Assembly: GCA_036939975.1 (NCBI GenBank)
Contig: JALLPB010000566.1
Span: 1 to 11,948, forward strand
Direction: 5' to 3'
DNA: 11,948 nt
DNA from: Cyclostephanos tholiformis
Taxonomy: Eukaryota; Bacillariophyta; Thalassiosirophyceae; Thalassiosirales; Thalassiosiraceae
A program made the translations under genes and the position numbers. Of the stretch, positions 1-8,469 are shown in pieces. The notes under the pieces were generated by a model, which saw only the letters and a program-made list of their open reading frames with translations, was not told the DNA's origin and did not search any database. The stretch's first letter is position 1. Each line of letters starts with the position of its first letter.

Positions 1-100
1 TGATCATGATCTATTTTAGTTGATCTAGATCTACTTGACATTTCTCGATACACTTAATTTTTACAGATCAAAAATTGGGCATACAGAGGTATTTATTTAT

Positions 101-1484
101 GCTTTGGATGGGCATATGGGTGCACCCTTACACAGTTACACCTGTGCAGGTGGGGGCTAAATTTTGGAAATTGGGGTCAGGGTGAACCTAAATAACATCA
201 TAGTGTCATGTTTGAGGCTGTAAACTAACCCCACTCTGCTTCTTACATCCATATTGGATATATTGAAAGTGTTTGAGCACCTTCATATGCTGTGGATGGG
301 CATTTGGGTGTACCCTTACACTGTTACACCACTGCAGGAGGGGGGCTAATTTTGGAAATTTGGGGGTGAGGGTGAGCCCAAATAACAATTTGTCTCATGT
401 TTGAGGCTGTAAACCATCACACTCTGTATCTCACACCCATATTGAATGTATAAAAAGTGTTTGAGCCACTTCATATGCTTTGGATGGGAATATGGGTTCA
501 CCCTTACACAGTTACACATGTGCAGGTGGGGGCCAAATTTTGGAAATTTGGGGGTGAAGGAGAGCCCAATTAACATCATGGTGTCATGTTTGAGGCTATA
601 AACAACCTCACTCTGCTTCTTACATCTATATTGGATGCATTGAAAATGTTTGAGCCACTTCATATGCTGTGGGTGGGCATATGGGTGCACCTTTACACTG
701 TTACATGTGTGTAGGTGGGGTCTAAATTTTGAAATTTGGGGGTATGGCAGAGCCCCAGTAACATCATGGTGTCATGTCTTGAGGCTGTAAAACACCCCAC
801 TCTGCTTCTTACATCCATATTGGATATATAACAGTGTTTGAGCCACTTCACATGATTTGGATGGGCATATGGGTGCATCTCTACTCTGTTTTACCTGCAC
901 AGGTGATGGGGCAAATTTTGGAAAATTGGGGGTAAGGTGGAGCCCAAATAACATCATGGTGTCATGTCTTGAGGCTGTAAACCACCCCACCCTGCTTCTT
1001 ACATTCTTACTGGATGTATACAAAGTGTTTGAGCTCCTTCATATGCTTTGGATGGGCATATGGGTGTACCCACACTGTTACACATGTGCAGGTGGGGCCA
1101 AAATTTTGAAATTTGAGGTAAGGGTGAGCCCAAACAACGTCACATTGTCATGTCTTGAGGCTGTAAGCCACCCCACTCTGCTTCTTATGTCCATATTGGA
1201 TGTATATGAAGCATTTGAGTACCTTCATATGCTGTGGATGAGCATATGAGTACACCGTGGGGCTAAATTTTGGAAAATTGGAGGTAAAGGTGAGCCCAAA
1301 TAACATCATGGTGTCATGTCTTGAGGCTGTAAACCACCTCAATCTGTATCTCACATCCATTTAAATGTATATGAAGTGTTTGAGCACCTTCATATGCTGT
1401 GGATAGGCATATGGGTGCTCCCTTACACTATTACACCTGTGCAGGTAGGGGCTAATTTTGGAACATTGGGGGTCAGGGTGAGGA
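101..1484. repeat. Tandem satellite-like array, ~188-bp unit, 7 full copies plus a partial eighth
   Basis: The anchor GCTTTGGATGGGCATATGGG or a close variant recurs at 101, 289, 477, 666, 854, 1045, 1231 and 1396, giving unit lengths of 188, 188, 189, 188, 191, 186 and 165. The last copy is cut off near 1484, where unrelated sequence starts. Each unit carries the same landmarks in order: the GGATGGGCATATGGG anchor, a short inverted repeat (CACCTG-TG-CAGGTG in the best copies, for example 139-152), a G-rich AAATTTTGGAAATTTGGGGGT block, CATCATGGTGTCATG, TTGAGGCTGTAAAC, and CTTCTTACATCCATATTGGAT. Copies differ by scattered substitutions and small indels. Seventh-unit shortness comes from one ~21-bp deletion over the inverted repeat. 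The unit is not a multiple of three and open frames drift between copies, so it is best read as non-coding. Whether it is a dispersed satellite or a local array cannot be told from one window. Confidence 0.93.
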
Positions 1485-2790
1485 AACACACACAGAATCG
1501 AATCAAAAACTTTTACCAAGACAAGATGGAACAAGGATGTAGTTGGTGCATAGAGATTGGACTTACCAATTGATATAGAAAACACAACTGAAAATGAAAG
1601 TGATGACAAGAGTAGAACAAGCAAATGTGACTTTTATTCATAAATGGAGGAATATGACAGTGAAAGTGAGACTAGCTCAAGCATAAAATAATAGGTAAAT
1701 GTGCATGAATAGGCTGTGGTAGTTAGCAAATGATTTGGATTGACCAATCTATCAAATTGGCACAATACAATTAATAAACAGTGCCTAGATGCACTATGTT
1801 CAGTCACTCCAAGTAGCAAACTACCTAAAAACCAGCAAAAAACCAACAAGTTTTCCCAAATCCCATTTTTGTGTTTGATGCACCCAATGGGTTGGTTTGG
1901 TTCATTTTTTAAAAATGAAACTTACAGGAGATCATATTCACACCTAGAAGAGTGGATTAGAACACCCAGAAGTGGTATCAGGACCACTTGAAAAATCACA
2001 TTTTTGGGGCTGGACCCCCCACCAGTAAATTCAGCACCAAAGAAATCTGGTCGCCCCTAAAACAATAAGAGACATAAGAGTGCAATGGAACTTGCTGTGG
2101 CAAAGAAAAAGGAGGAAGCATAGAAAATGTTGCCAAAGATGACATTGGTGAGGAAGAGGAAAGAGGCCCCAAAGAAACAAGGGACTGATGGAACAAAGCG
2201 GTCCTCCCATCAGAAGAAAGCAAGTTGACATCGTTACTTTAGGATCAGGTTATTATGTGTTGTTTATAAGATGGGTGTAATAGGAAAAAAATATATCAGG
2301 TAATCTTTGAATAAGAAATGTGCTGTTGTGGAATGTATTATTTTGTGTTCACCAAAAAATCTGGTGTAGTATGTGAAAAAGATATTTCATGCAGTTCACA
2401 GATTTTGATTATTGTTATTTAGTGTTGTGGTAGGATAGTGATATTCATAAAATATGATGTGTAATAGTGATTATACATATTTGAATAGGGCTGCTTATAG
2501 ATTCCTTATGTATAAATGGCGCTGCTACTAGATACTTATCATGATGCTTATGAATGCCTATCCATGTTGGATTTTTTCTGTTTAGAGATTAGTGATGTAT
2601 AATAAGTGCTGTTAATAGATAATATATTTTTAATTTAGTGTTGTTGGTCAATGTATGAAATAAGATAGTATGATACTCATGAATGCACAATTGTAAAAGT
2701 ACTCTTTAGAACATGACTTTGAGACCCAATTTTTAGGGTCCCATTTGGACTGTAATCCACCGGCACACAAGAAAAATTCATTTATTCTAA
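1485..2790. other. AT-rich gene-poor stretch with short basic coding-like scraps
   Basis: No intact gene is visible. Two pieces look like remnants of coding sequence on the plus strand. From about 1740 a frame of 83 codons ends at 1991, without recognisable motifs. Around 2088-2228 one frame reads as lysine-rich peptide (fragments such as AVAKKKEEA, then MLPKMTLVRKRKEAPKKQG), interrupted by a stop. That composition resembles the basic tail of a decayed mobile-element or DNA-binding protein, but I recognise no family. From about 2230 to 2790 the sequence is strongly AT-rich, with many stops in all frames and nothing else recognisable. Confidence 0.4.
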
Positions 2791-2796
2791 GGGAAG

Positions 2797-3173
2797 ATGG
2801 TGGCGTGCAAGAAGCAAGAACACCAAGAAGGTTACCAAAGTACAATCACCAATTGCCAAGTTGAACAAGCATCCAATGAACCCCACGTAGACAAGACACA
2901 ACCCCTTCCAATGCCAGTGAAGGTAATTATGACAAAAGTGTTACAGCAACAACTCAAAGGTGTTCCAAAACCTAAGTTTCCAGAGACTAAAAGTGCATTA
3001 CATGGATTGGAGAGAGATCTTAGGCAGAAAATTGATCAACTGGAAGGGATCTCCTGGAGGATCAGGAATGGTGTAAGAGGGTAAAATCCAATGAATGGAA
3101 GAGGCATTTTTATGGAAAGTATGAACTTTTTGCATTGGAAACACAAAAAAACATGATAGAAAAGTTGCTATGA
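2797..3173 (+). pseudogene. Decayed coding sequence, unrecognised family, frameshifted
   Basis: A frame opens with ATG at 2797 and runs 95 codons to a stop at 3082-3084. Its C-terminal part reads as charged and probably helical (ALHGLERDLRQKIDQLEG). A second frame is open from 3036 to the stop at 3171-3173 and continues in the same style (KSNEWKRHFYGKYELF, then ALETQKNMIEKLL). The overlap of two coding-like frames suggests one former reading frame now broken by an indel. No catalytic motif or known domain is visible. The repeat-rich setting makes a dead mobile-element gene a reasonable guess, but this is inference. It could instead be chance open frames in AT-rich DNA. Confidence 0.35.
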
Positions 3174-3418
3174 TTTGTAGAGAGATAGAAGAGTTGACTG
3201 TGGCATTGTAGTAGATGTATGGAATCTATTTTAAAGGTGATGTGGTTATTTCTATTTCTTTGATTAGTTCTCTTTGTTTGATCATCTACATAACACATGA
3301 CACATGTATGACATCCAGTCTCTTTGTCCAATATTCCAAAATCACAAAAAACAGCATAGGAAATGGTGCCATCATTTGTAAAGTCACATTCATGGCACCT
3401 CCATGAACATACCAGTAA

Positions 3419-3776
3419 AGACGGTGTTGTATTGTTAATCTATTCATTAGTAATACTGAAGAGGAGCATTGTCAAGTCTTGATGCAGAAACTGCAGCATA
3501 AATATCTTGCATTTGAGGAAGAGGTGATGACAGGAGAGTCAAGTTGCCAATATAGAGATGTTTATGGCTGGATGAGACCACTGAATGAAGATATCATACC
3601 AAAATCCAGCTGTGCTCCATAAAATCACTCACAGTGAGTATTTGGGGCCATGTTGGATAGTTTTCCACAGTGAACAAAATCAGAAAGTAAGATCCTAGGA
3701 GGCAAATGAGCTGGCATGGCAACCATTACTGTCAAAGAATGAGCCTACAAAAAGATATAATACCTCTTGTTGTATA
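3419..3776 (+). pseudogene. Second decayed coding fragment with one frameshift and one stop
   Basis: A frame without its own upstream ATG is open from 3419 to the TAA at 3620-3622 (67 codons). It contains coding-like peptide such as LMQKLQHKYLAFEEEVM and YRDVYGWMRPLNEDIIP. A frame shifted by +1 is then open from 3621 to 3776 (IVFHSEQNQKVRS, then LAWQPLLSKNEPTKRY) with a single internal stop at 3696-3698. The near-continuity across one shift and one stop is what a degenerate gene would look like. It may belong to the same former gene as the fragment ending near 3173, with about 250 bases of unrecognisable sequence between. I recognise no family. From 3777 to 4260 only short, stop-interrupted open stretches remain. 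Confidence 0.35.
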
Positions 3777-4307
3777 TGAAGGAGCAGGAGGTGGTGAGTG
3801 ATTCCTAATGACTAGAATGTGGCACAATGGTGGGGCAAATGTTATTTGGGAGTGCAATGACATGGCCAGATTTTGGATGGTATTGACAGTACAGGCCACA
3901 CCAGTCACAGTATGACCACAATTTTGTGATTTATCTAAGAATTAACATTTGGTGCAGTTCATGAATGATGCTTTGTATAAAGTGCTGTTTGTACCATCAA
4001 ACAAGTTTCTTCAAATTAAGATAGGAGGTAATTCACAAGTGGAAAACAATTTTTGCTGCTTTTGGATTGGATTATAAGGACTTATTTGTGAACTGCTTTT
4101 ATCCCTAGGCAGGAGATTAACTCACTCACTGTGGGATGCCGAGGTGTTGCTTATGAACAGCACATATAGAATGCCGTTTTTTTCATGACCTGGAATGACT
4201 CTCATGACTTCATTGGCCATGGAATCACATTTTTGAAAAAACAAGGTATATGAGCAGACCTCCCAAACTATATACATCATATTTTTTTTGCGGTCACCCT
4301 TGAAGCA

Positions 4308-4400
4308 TCCGGTTTGGTGTAGGTGGTCAATCTACAAAGTAATCCATATGGTGTAGGTGGTTGACACACTTGTCTCTGTGGCTGTGTGGGTGGAGTCAAC
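4308..4400 (+). pseudogene. Decayed tRNA-Glu-derived segment: two tandem tRNA-like 5' parts
   Basis: Positions 4308-4330 match the first 23 nucleotides of the tRNA-Glu gene at 6266 with two differences, one of which restores a canonical box A (TGGTGTAGGTGG). A second, longer match starts at 4343. It keeps the 5' end (TCC then TATG), GTGTAGGTGGT, ACA, and the anticodon-arm region (ACTTG then CTCT), before the 3' half degenerates around GGGTGGAGTC. Its D stem would be GTGT/ACAC, against ATGT/ACAT in the intact gene, so the stem is still paired. No acceptor 3' strand or proper T arm remains, so it is not a working tRNA. It may be a dead tRNA copy or the head of an old tRNA-derived short interspersed element. 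Confidence 0.6.
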
Positions 4401-4417
4401 AACAGTGACTGTGTAAG

Positions 4418-5085
4418 GTAATGGCGGCTATTGCATTGGGTGGTGACAAGGATGGTGGCTGTGTTCATTGGGTGGTGGCTTGATGGCAATGCCTTCTTTC
4501 TTGGGTGGGTTGGGTGGCAGCTTCAATGGGGGCTGCTGTATTGGGTTGTTGGCAGGTTTGATGGAAACTACTACATTCGGTGTGTTTGGTGGTGGCTTCA
4601 AAGGTGGAGGCTGTGGGTGGAGTTGGAGTTAACATCAGTGGCTGCATTAGTTAAAAGCAGTGGCCATGATGGGCAGGTGGCAGCTTTGATGGCAGTGACT
4701 GCATTGGGGGGCTTGGGGGGCTTGGGTGGTGGCTGTGTAAGATTGCTGCAGCAGCTGTGTCAGATGGCTCCCCTGCAATGTTGGGCCAGGTGGCAAACAA
4801 GCTTTGGTAGTGGTGGGAATGGTGGCTGTGGGATGGTGGCTGTGGACAATTGAACTCTTCTTGGAGGCAGTTATGCTGGGTGAGCTAGGTGGGAGCAACA
4901 ATGGCAACTGTGTTGGTGTTGGGTGCTGCTGGTAGCGACAATGCAGCTGTGTTGGGTGGTGGTGATGGAACAAGCTGAGGAGGATGGATGCCTGCACTGA
5001 AGGGGAGTGGCAACAGATGAGGTGGAGGGAGATTTTGGGTGCAGCAGAGTTGGCTGGTGGCATTCCAGTAGGATAAGGCAACGAC
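4418..5085. repeat. Degenerate G/T-rich minisatellite
   Basis: The plus strand is built from loosely repeated blocks of about 30-45 bases with the core TTGGGTGGTGGC, usually followed by a TTGATGGCA-like or GGTGGCTGTG-like tail. Clear cores occur near 4436, 4468, 4503, 4540, 4726 and 4957. The strand bias (G and T on plus, C and A on minus) opens long frames on both strands: a Gly/Trp-rich frame on plus (4431-4853) and a Pro/Thr/His/Gln-rich frame on minus (4647-5081). The period is irregular and the translations are low complexity with no motif, so I treat these as by-products of the repeat. A decayed low-complexity protein region is an alternative. Confidence 0.6.
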
Positions 5086-5729
5086 AGAAGAGGGTGAAGG
5101 TTGGATCTTTATTTTATGGACTCAAAATAATTAATAGCATAGCCACTATGGTCTCATATCTGTGACTGTTTTTTACTACCTCCAAAAAATTGTAGTTTCT
5201 TTGCCAATTTTTGTCCTCTCAAAAATCTAAAGACATGAAAAATTGCCGCTACAACACTCTCAATTCACTCTTCCACAAAGTTTGTTGCATCAATGAGCTG
5301 AATAGAGGGTCCATTTCACGTTACAAACTTCTAAAAAAAGTACAATAATTGCTAGGTTTACTGTTAGTTGTGTGTTGTGCCTTTTCTCCCACCGACGATG
5401 AAGATCATTGTGGCTGCCAGGCACCAGGAGGCCACTCACCCGATGGCAGCATATAGTTGCTTTGCACAAAGCCAAGAATGTGCTCCATTGGGCGATGTGC
5501 ATTGAAATGTATCACCCTGATAGCTAGGTCATCAAAATTGCCACCAAGTTTGATGCTTTTCTTTACATTGTAGATAAAAGAGTAGCTATACATTAATTTT
5601 TTACTCTATCAGTTTAACAATTTAGCTCAATTGCTTTTACCGTGCCCTCAAATACCTCCTTGTCAGCATTGCCCTTGTGCTGGATCCAAAGTAGCTAGTA
5701 AATTGGTTGGGAAATCTGGTGGAACTCTG

Positions 5730-5751
5730 CCGGAATTCTGTGGAATTCCGG
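5730..5751. repeat. Perfect inverted repeat, 9-bp arms and 4-base loop
   Basis: CCGGAATTC (5730-5738) and GAATTCCGG (5743-5751) are exact reverse complements separated by TGTG. A further GGCCGGAATTT follows at about 5768, so the GGAATT theme occurs three times within 50 bases. It could form a small hairpin. There is no T-run or neighbouring gene that would make it a terminator, so function is unknown. Confidence 0.55.
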
Positions 5752-6071
5752 ATTTCGGACCTTTTTTTGGCCGGAATTTGTGCCAGAATTTCCATTTTAT
5801 GATGAATGGTAGCAAAATTTTGAACACAACCACAATAACTAACCTACCACCTACCCACCATGGTCAGCAAGAGGCAGGGGGAGGGAAGACAGAATGTACT
5901 TGAGAAAGCCAAAGTGGAATAAGTGGAATCCTTTTCTCCAGAGCATGTGTAAAACGTGTCATTTATAAAAAAGATATTGTACAGTATTGTGACGCAACTG
6001 CTCCGAGCTCCCATTACCTATAAATAAATAAGTATGTACATACTCATTAGGTAGATATACATATGGGGACA

Positions 6072-6090
6072 CACAAACAAACAAACAAAC
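6072..6090. repeat. AAAC tetranucleotide microsatellite
   Basis: About four and a half uninterrupted AAAC units follow a short CA run. Confidence 0.8.
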
Positions 6091-6163
6091 GGACAAATGA
6101 TATTTACTCAATATTCAGGTATGTTCTCACTCCATTAGAGCTCGTATTGCCCAATATACAAAA

Positions 6164-6285
6164 TTAAACATTTATATATAAAAATATTTTTTAATCTTCC
6201 GCATTCCGGTATGATGTAGGTGGTTTAAACATTTATATATAAAAATATTTTTTAATCATCCGAATTCCGGTATGATGTAGGTGGT
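6164..6285 (+). repeat. Tandem duplication, 61-bp unit, covering upstream flank and tRNA 5' half
   Basis: Copy 1 (6164-6224) and copy 2 (6225-6285) differ at only two positions (CTT/CAT and GCA/GAA). Each has an AT-rich flank with a TTTTTT run followed by the first 20 nucleotides of the tRNA-Glu gene. In copy 1 the tRNA sequence stops at nucleotide 20 (6205-6224). In copy 2 it continues into the full tRNA. Copy 1 therefore carries a box A but no box B. The two differences show either a fairly recent duplication or ongoing homogenisation. Confidence 0.92.
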
Positions 6286-6338
6286 CAACATACTTGCCTC
6301 TCACGCAGGATCCCGGGGTTCGAGTCCCCGTACCGGAA
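6266..6338 (+). tRNA. tRNA-Glu (anticodon CUC)
   Basis: The 73-nt sequence folds as a standard cloverleaf. The acceptor stem TCCGGTA/TACCGGA is fully paired, with discriminator A at 6338. The D stem is ATGT/ACAT around a loop containing the GG pair. The anticodon stem CTTGC/GCAGG has one G-T pair and a loop CTCTCAC, giving anticodon CTC, which reads glutamate codon GAG. The T arm is CGGGG-TTCGAGT-CCCCG. The internal RNA polymerase III box B GGTTCGAGTCC is perfect. Box A (TGATGTAGGTGG) departs from consensus only by A for G at tRNA position 10, kept paired with T25. A T-run follows at once. No CCA is encoded and no intron is present, as usual for a eukaryotic nuclear tRNA. It looks functional, although the A10 substitution and nearby decayed relatives leave open a tRNA-derived retroposon head. 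Confidence 0.85.
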
Positions 6339-6340
6339 AA

Positions 6341-6346
6341 TTTTTT
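6341..6346 (+). terminator. RNA polymerase III T-run terminator of tRNA-Glu
   Basis: Six consecutive T residues begin two bases after the discriminator base, the expected place for Pol III termination of a tRNA transcript. Confidence 0.75.
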
Positions 6347-7640
6347 CTGCATCTTGGAGGAATTATGATACCTTTTCCTGATCACTCTTTTTGTATAAAA
6401 ATGATAGAGGTATTGGAGCATCTCCTCCCCAAATGACTCCAGATGTGCCAATCCTCTTAATTTTGATGAAACTGGCCTCATCAACGCCGCATTGTCTATC
6501 ATGCCACTCCTACTAGTAATAACTTATGATAACTTGTGGCCACCAGCCATGAACATGATCAACACTCAAACATCCAGATCTCTGTCATCCAACTGAAACC
6601 GAGCGGTGATCACATTATCAACCTATCCAAGTAGCTAATACTAGCTATAGCTTTATTAATGTCCTTACCGCTGTGAGATCCTGGTTAAGCACTTTGCAGT
6701 CGAATCGCAAATTAAAATTAAAACAGCGTGATCGAGGTCCATTCTTATTAATTATGTCACTGAATAAGATTTGGGGATCTTATCATGTGGTTATGGAATC
6801 TCAACAACTGTATTATGACATCATTATGGGAAGGGCAGTGAAACAGGATCTCCATCAAATTTAGACCTAAAAATAGTAGGGGGTCCAGCCCAAGATTAGT
6901 CAACATTATTTCAAATTGCCCTAATACCGTTGCTGAGTAATCCAACATGCTTAACTACTAAATCCCCACATGATACCCTGAAGTTTCACAAGAAAGTTTA
7001 CCACACCTGTCCATTTGGTGCATCAAACATTGAATTTCTCCACACCAATGCACGTTCATATGAATCATTTTAAGTTTGTGAAATTGCTTATATAACTTTT
7101 TGAAAGAATGTGAGGGCCATTCTATGTGCATATGAAGATGTTGTGACATCTCGTTGCTTGATTTCAGCCAACATTGTGAACCTGAAGCTTTAAAATACCA
7201 CAGCCATGAAGAATGATGTCAAACACCTTGTATGTTTGTAAAGATTGTGGGGACCATTCTATGTGGGTATGGAGCCTCGACAACTGTATAGCAACATTAT
7301 TTAGCACACACAGACATTAGGAAATATAATTGTGAGCCAAGTCAATGGCCATTTATCCTGACAGGTTTGTGGCATTTGATGAATAGACACACCAGTGGGA
7401 TTTGCTTTAGGTTTTGCTTGGCTTTTGAGGATTTGTACCACCTCTTTGCTGGAAGCCAGAACTGAGGTGGTTGATTTTGTCAATGAGGGCAGAATCCAGG
7501 TTGGATCATAGGATCTGTTGCGAAAGCAACTGAGGTGTTAGAAATCTGCATGTCATCCACAATATAGTCATGAATCAAATTTTGGATCAATTTAGCTATC
7601 TTTTTGAACTGCACAAGGCACCATTCAGAGTCAGCTGCTA
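6347..7640. other. Gene-poor spacer with three diverged copies of a short motif
   Basis: No open frame here has recognisable protein features. Frames of about 60 codons occur on both strands (for example 6673-6864 plus and 6958-7149 minus) but carry no motif and overlap one another. A minus-strand frame at 6233-6502 runs antisense through the tRNA and is spurious. The only structure I can support is the short repeat listed separately at 6772, 7110 and 7246. Confidence 0.4.
6772..7300 (+). repeat. Short interspersed direct repeat, three diverged copies
   Basis: Copies start near 6772, 7110 and 7246. The first and third align for about 54 bases at roughly 74% identity, sharing TGGGGA, ATGTGG, TATGGA, CTC, ACAACTGTAT and ACAT in the same order. 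The second shares about 22 of 26 bases with the third (CCATTCTATGTG core) before diverging. The copies are about 338 and 136 bases apart. No terminal structure or coding capacity is apparent, so this is an unclassified old local duplication or small element family. Confidence 0.45.
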
Positions 7641-7839
7641 GTTAGGTCTCATGGGGGGGGGCAAGTGTTCAGTTGTGGTGGGGGATGAATCTTGTGATAG
7701 TAGCTCTGTTTCTACAAAGGGGGCTTTGAAAGTGTTTAAGTCTGTAGTGATTGTTAGCATCATTTTCTCAGGGTGTTCTGTTTCATGCTGAGCATTGATA
7801 TTGGAAAAATCAGAGTGCTGTGAGGCCCACAAGGTGTGT

Positions 7840-7990
7840 CCGTGGATTTTTGAGGATTTTAATTGTGGTTGCTTGTTATCTGGCTTGGTGGCGGAGGTGC
7901 ATTCAATTATACTTTGGTATGACCATGAAGTTTTGAGGAGTTTAACTATGGTTGCTCGTTCTGGCTTGTTGGCAGAGGAGCATTCAATTT
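7840..7990. repeat. Two-copy tandem direct repeat (~61 and 59 bp, offset 81-83 bp)
   Basis: Positions 7848-7908 and 7931-7989 share TTTTGAGGA, TTTAA, GGTTGCT, CTGGCTTG, a GGCGGAGG/GGCAGAGG block and CATTCAATT. Similarity extends a few bases upstream. A 2-base indel changes the offset from 83 to 81. A 139-codon minus-strand frame (7638-8057) spans both copies, but because of the offset the two copies are read in different frames over half their length. That argues against a conserved repeated protein. I do not call the frame as a gene. Confidence 0.6.
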
Positions 7991-8015
7991 CACATTTGTT
8001 GAGTGATGGGACGGG

Positions 8016-8357
8016 GTCATGACTGTTAGACAAAGACTTGACCATGTCATGCGACATATGTGGCTGTTTCCCATGGTGATGGGGGTGAAGATGAATACCT
8101 AGTGTGGTCGGGACCTGACTCTAAGATAATGCTCTAGGCTAGCATAGTATTGATATGCTGCAGAAAATATACATACGTATTATCAAGAACTCTTTCATGA
8201 ATGAAAAATCTCCCGGTTCCACGTGATGGGCTTCGACTCCCTGTATGCTTTGACTCCCTGTATCAAAACTTTTTTCATATTACTGCCAATTAAAATCTTC
8301 TGCAGCTCAGTTCATTTTCTTGCTATGGCAGATGTAAGTCATGACTGTTAGATAAAG
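8016..8357. mobile_element. Possible short retroposon flanked by 20-bp direct repeats
   Basis: GTCATGACTGTTAGACAAAG at 8016-8035 recurs at 8338-8357 with one difference. The 302 bases between them contain, near 8228-8241, a T-arm-like GGGCTTCGACTCCC. A tandem duplicate of GACTCCCTGTAT and a run of six T at about 8270-8275 follow it. The layout (target-site-like repeats, box-B-like sequence, Pol III-type T-run) would fit a decayed tRNA-derived short interspersed element. Box B is mutated (GCTTCGACTCC against consensus GGTTCGANTCC), and no convincing box A sits at the right distance. This is a tentative reading, and the direct repeat may have another origin. Confidence 0.3.
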
Positions 8358-8469
8358 CTCATGCTTGGAAAATGAGAACTTGTTTATCAGTCGCAAGGGG
8401 CTGATTAAATTAAGTTTTTAGATATACTTCACCCCCATATTAGAGATTTTAAGGAAAGACCAAGTCAGA

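Larger units (their letters stand above)
5086..6163. other. Gene-poor AT-rich spacer with minor structures
   Basis: No intact gene is supported. Around 5395-5595 both strands have short open frames without recognisable motifs. A very short frame starts at 5860 in a good initiation context (ACCATGG) and codes only 20 residues, MVSKRQGEGRQNVLEKAKVE. It could be the surviving 5' end of a lost gene, but is too short to call. The stretch also contains a hairpin (5730-5751), a 14-base perfect palindrome AGTATGTACATACT (6031-6044) and an AAAC microsatellite (6072-6090). Confidence 0.35.

Noticed and set aside
346..1249. Open frames of 60-130 codons on both strands across the satellite (for example 346-690 minus and 857-1249 plus), encoding repeated peptides
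   Set aside because: The unit is not a multiple of three, frames differ between copies, and stops fall at varying places. The repeated peptides simply mirror the DNA repeat.
101..1484. CRISPR-like repeat array
   Set aside because: The whole 188-bp unit is repeated head to tail with no unique spacers, and the context is eukaryotic.
4431..5081. Two long overlapping frames, Gly/Trp-rich on plus and Pro/Thr/His-rich on minus
   Set aside because: Both are low complexity and explained by the strand-biased minisatellite, with no motif or initiation evidence.
6233..6502. Minus-strand frame of 89 codons
   Set aside because: It runs antisense through the tRNA-Glu gene. Its middle peptide is just the reversed tRNA.
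2007..6891. Inverted 13-base match GGGCTGGACCCCC (2007-2019) with its complement at 6879-6891, considered as ends of a ~4.9-kb transposon
   Set aside because: Similarity stops outside the 13 bases, no target-site duplication is seen, and one such match is expected by chance in about 12 kb.
7638..8057. Minus-strand frame of 139 codons as a gene
   Set aside because: It contains a direct repeat whose copies are read in different frames, ends at a nine-G run, and shows no recognisable motif.
8104..8241. A complete tRNA with box A near 8104 and box B near 8230
   Set aside because: The boxes are about 124 bases apart, box B has a C where G53 should pair, and no acceptor stem can be formed.
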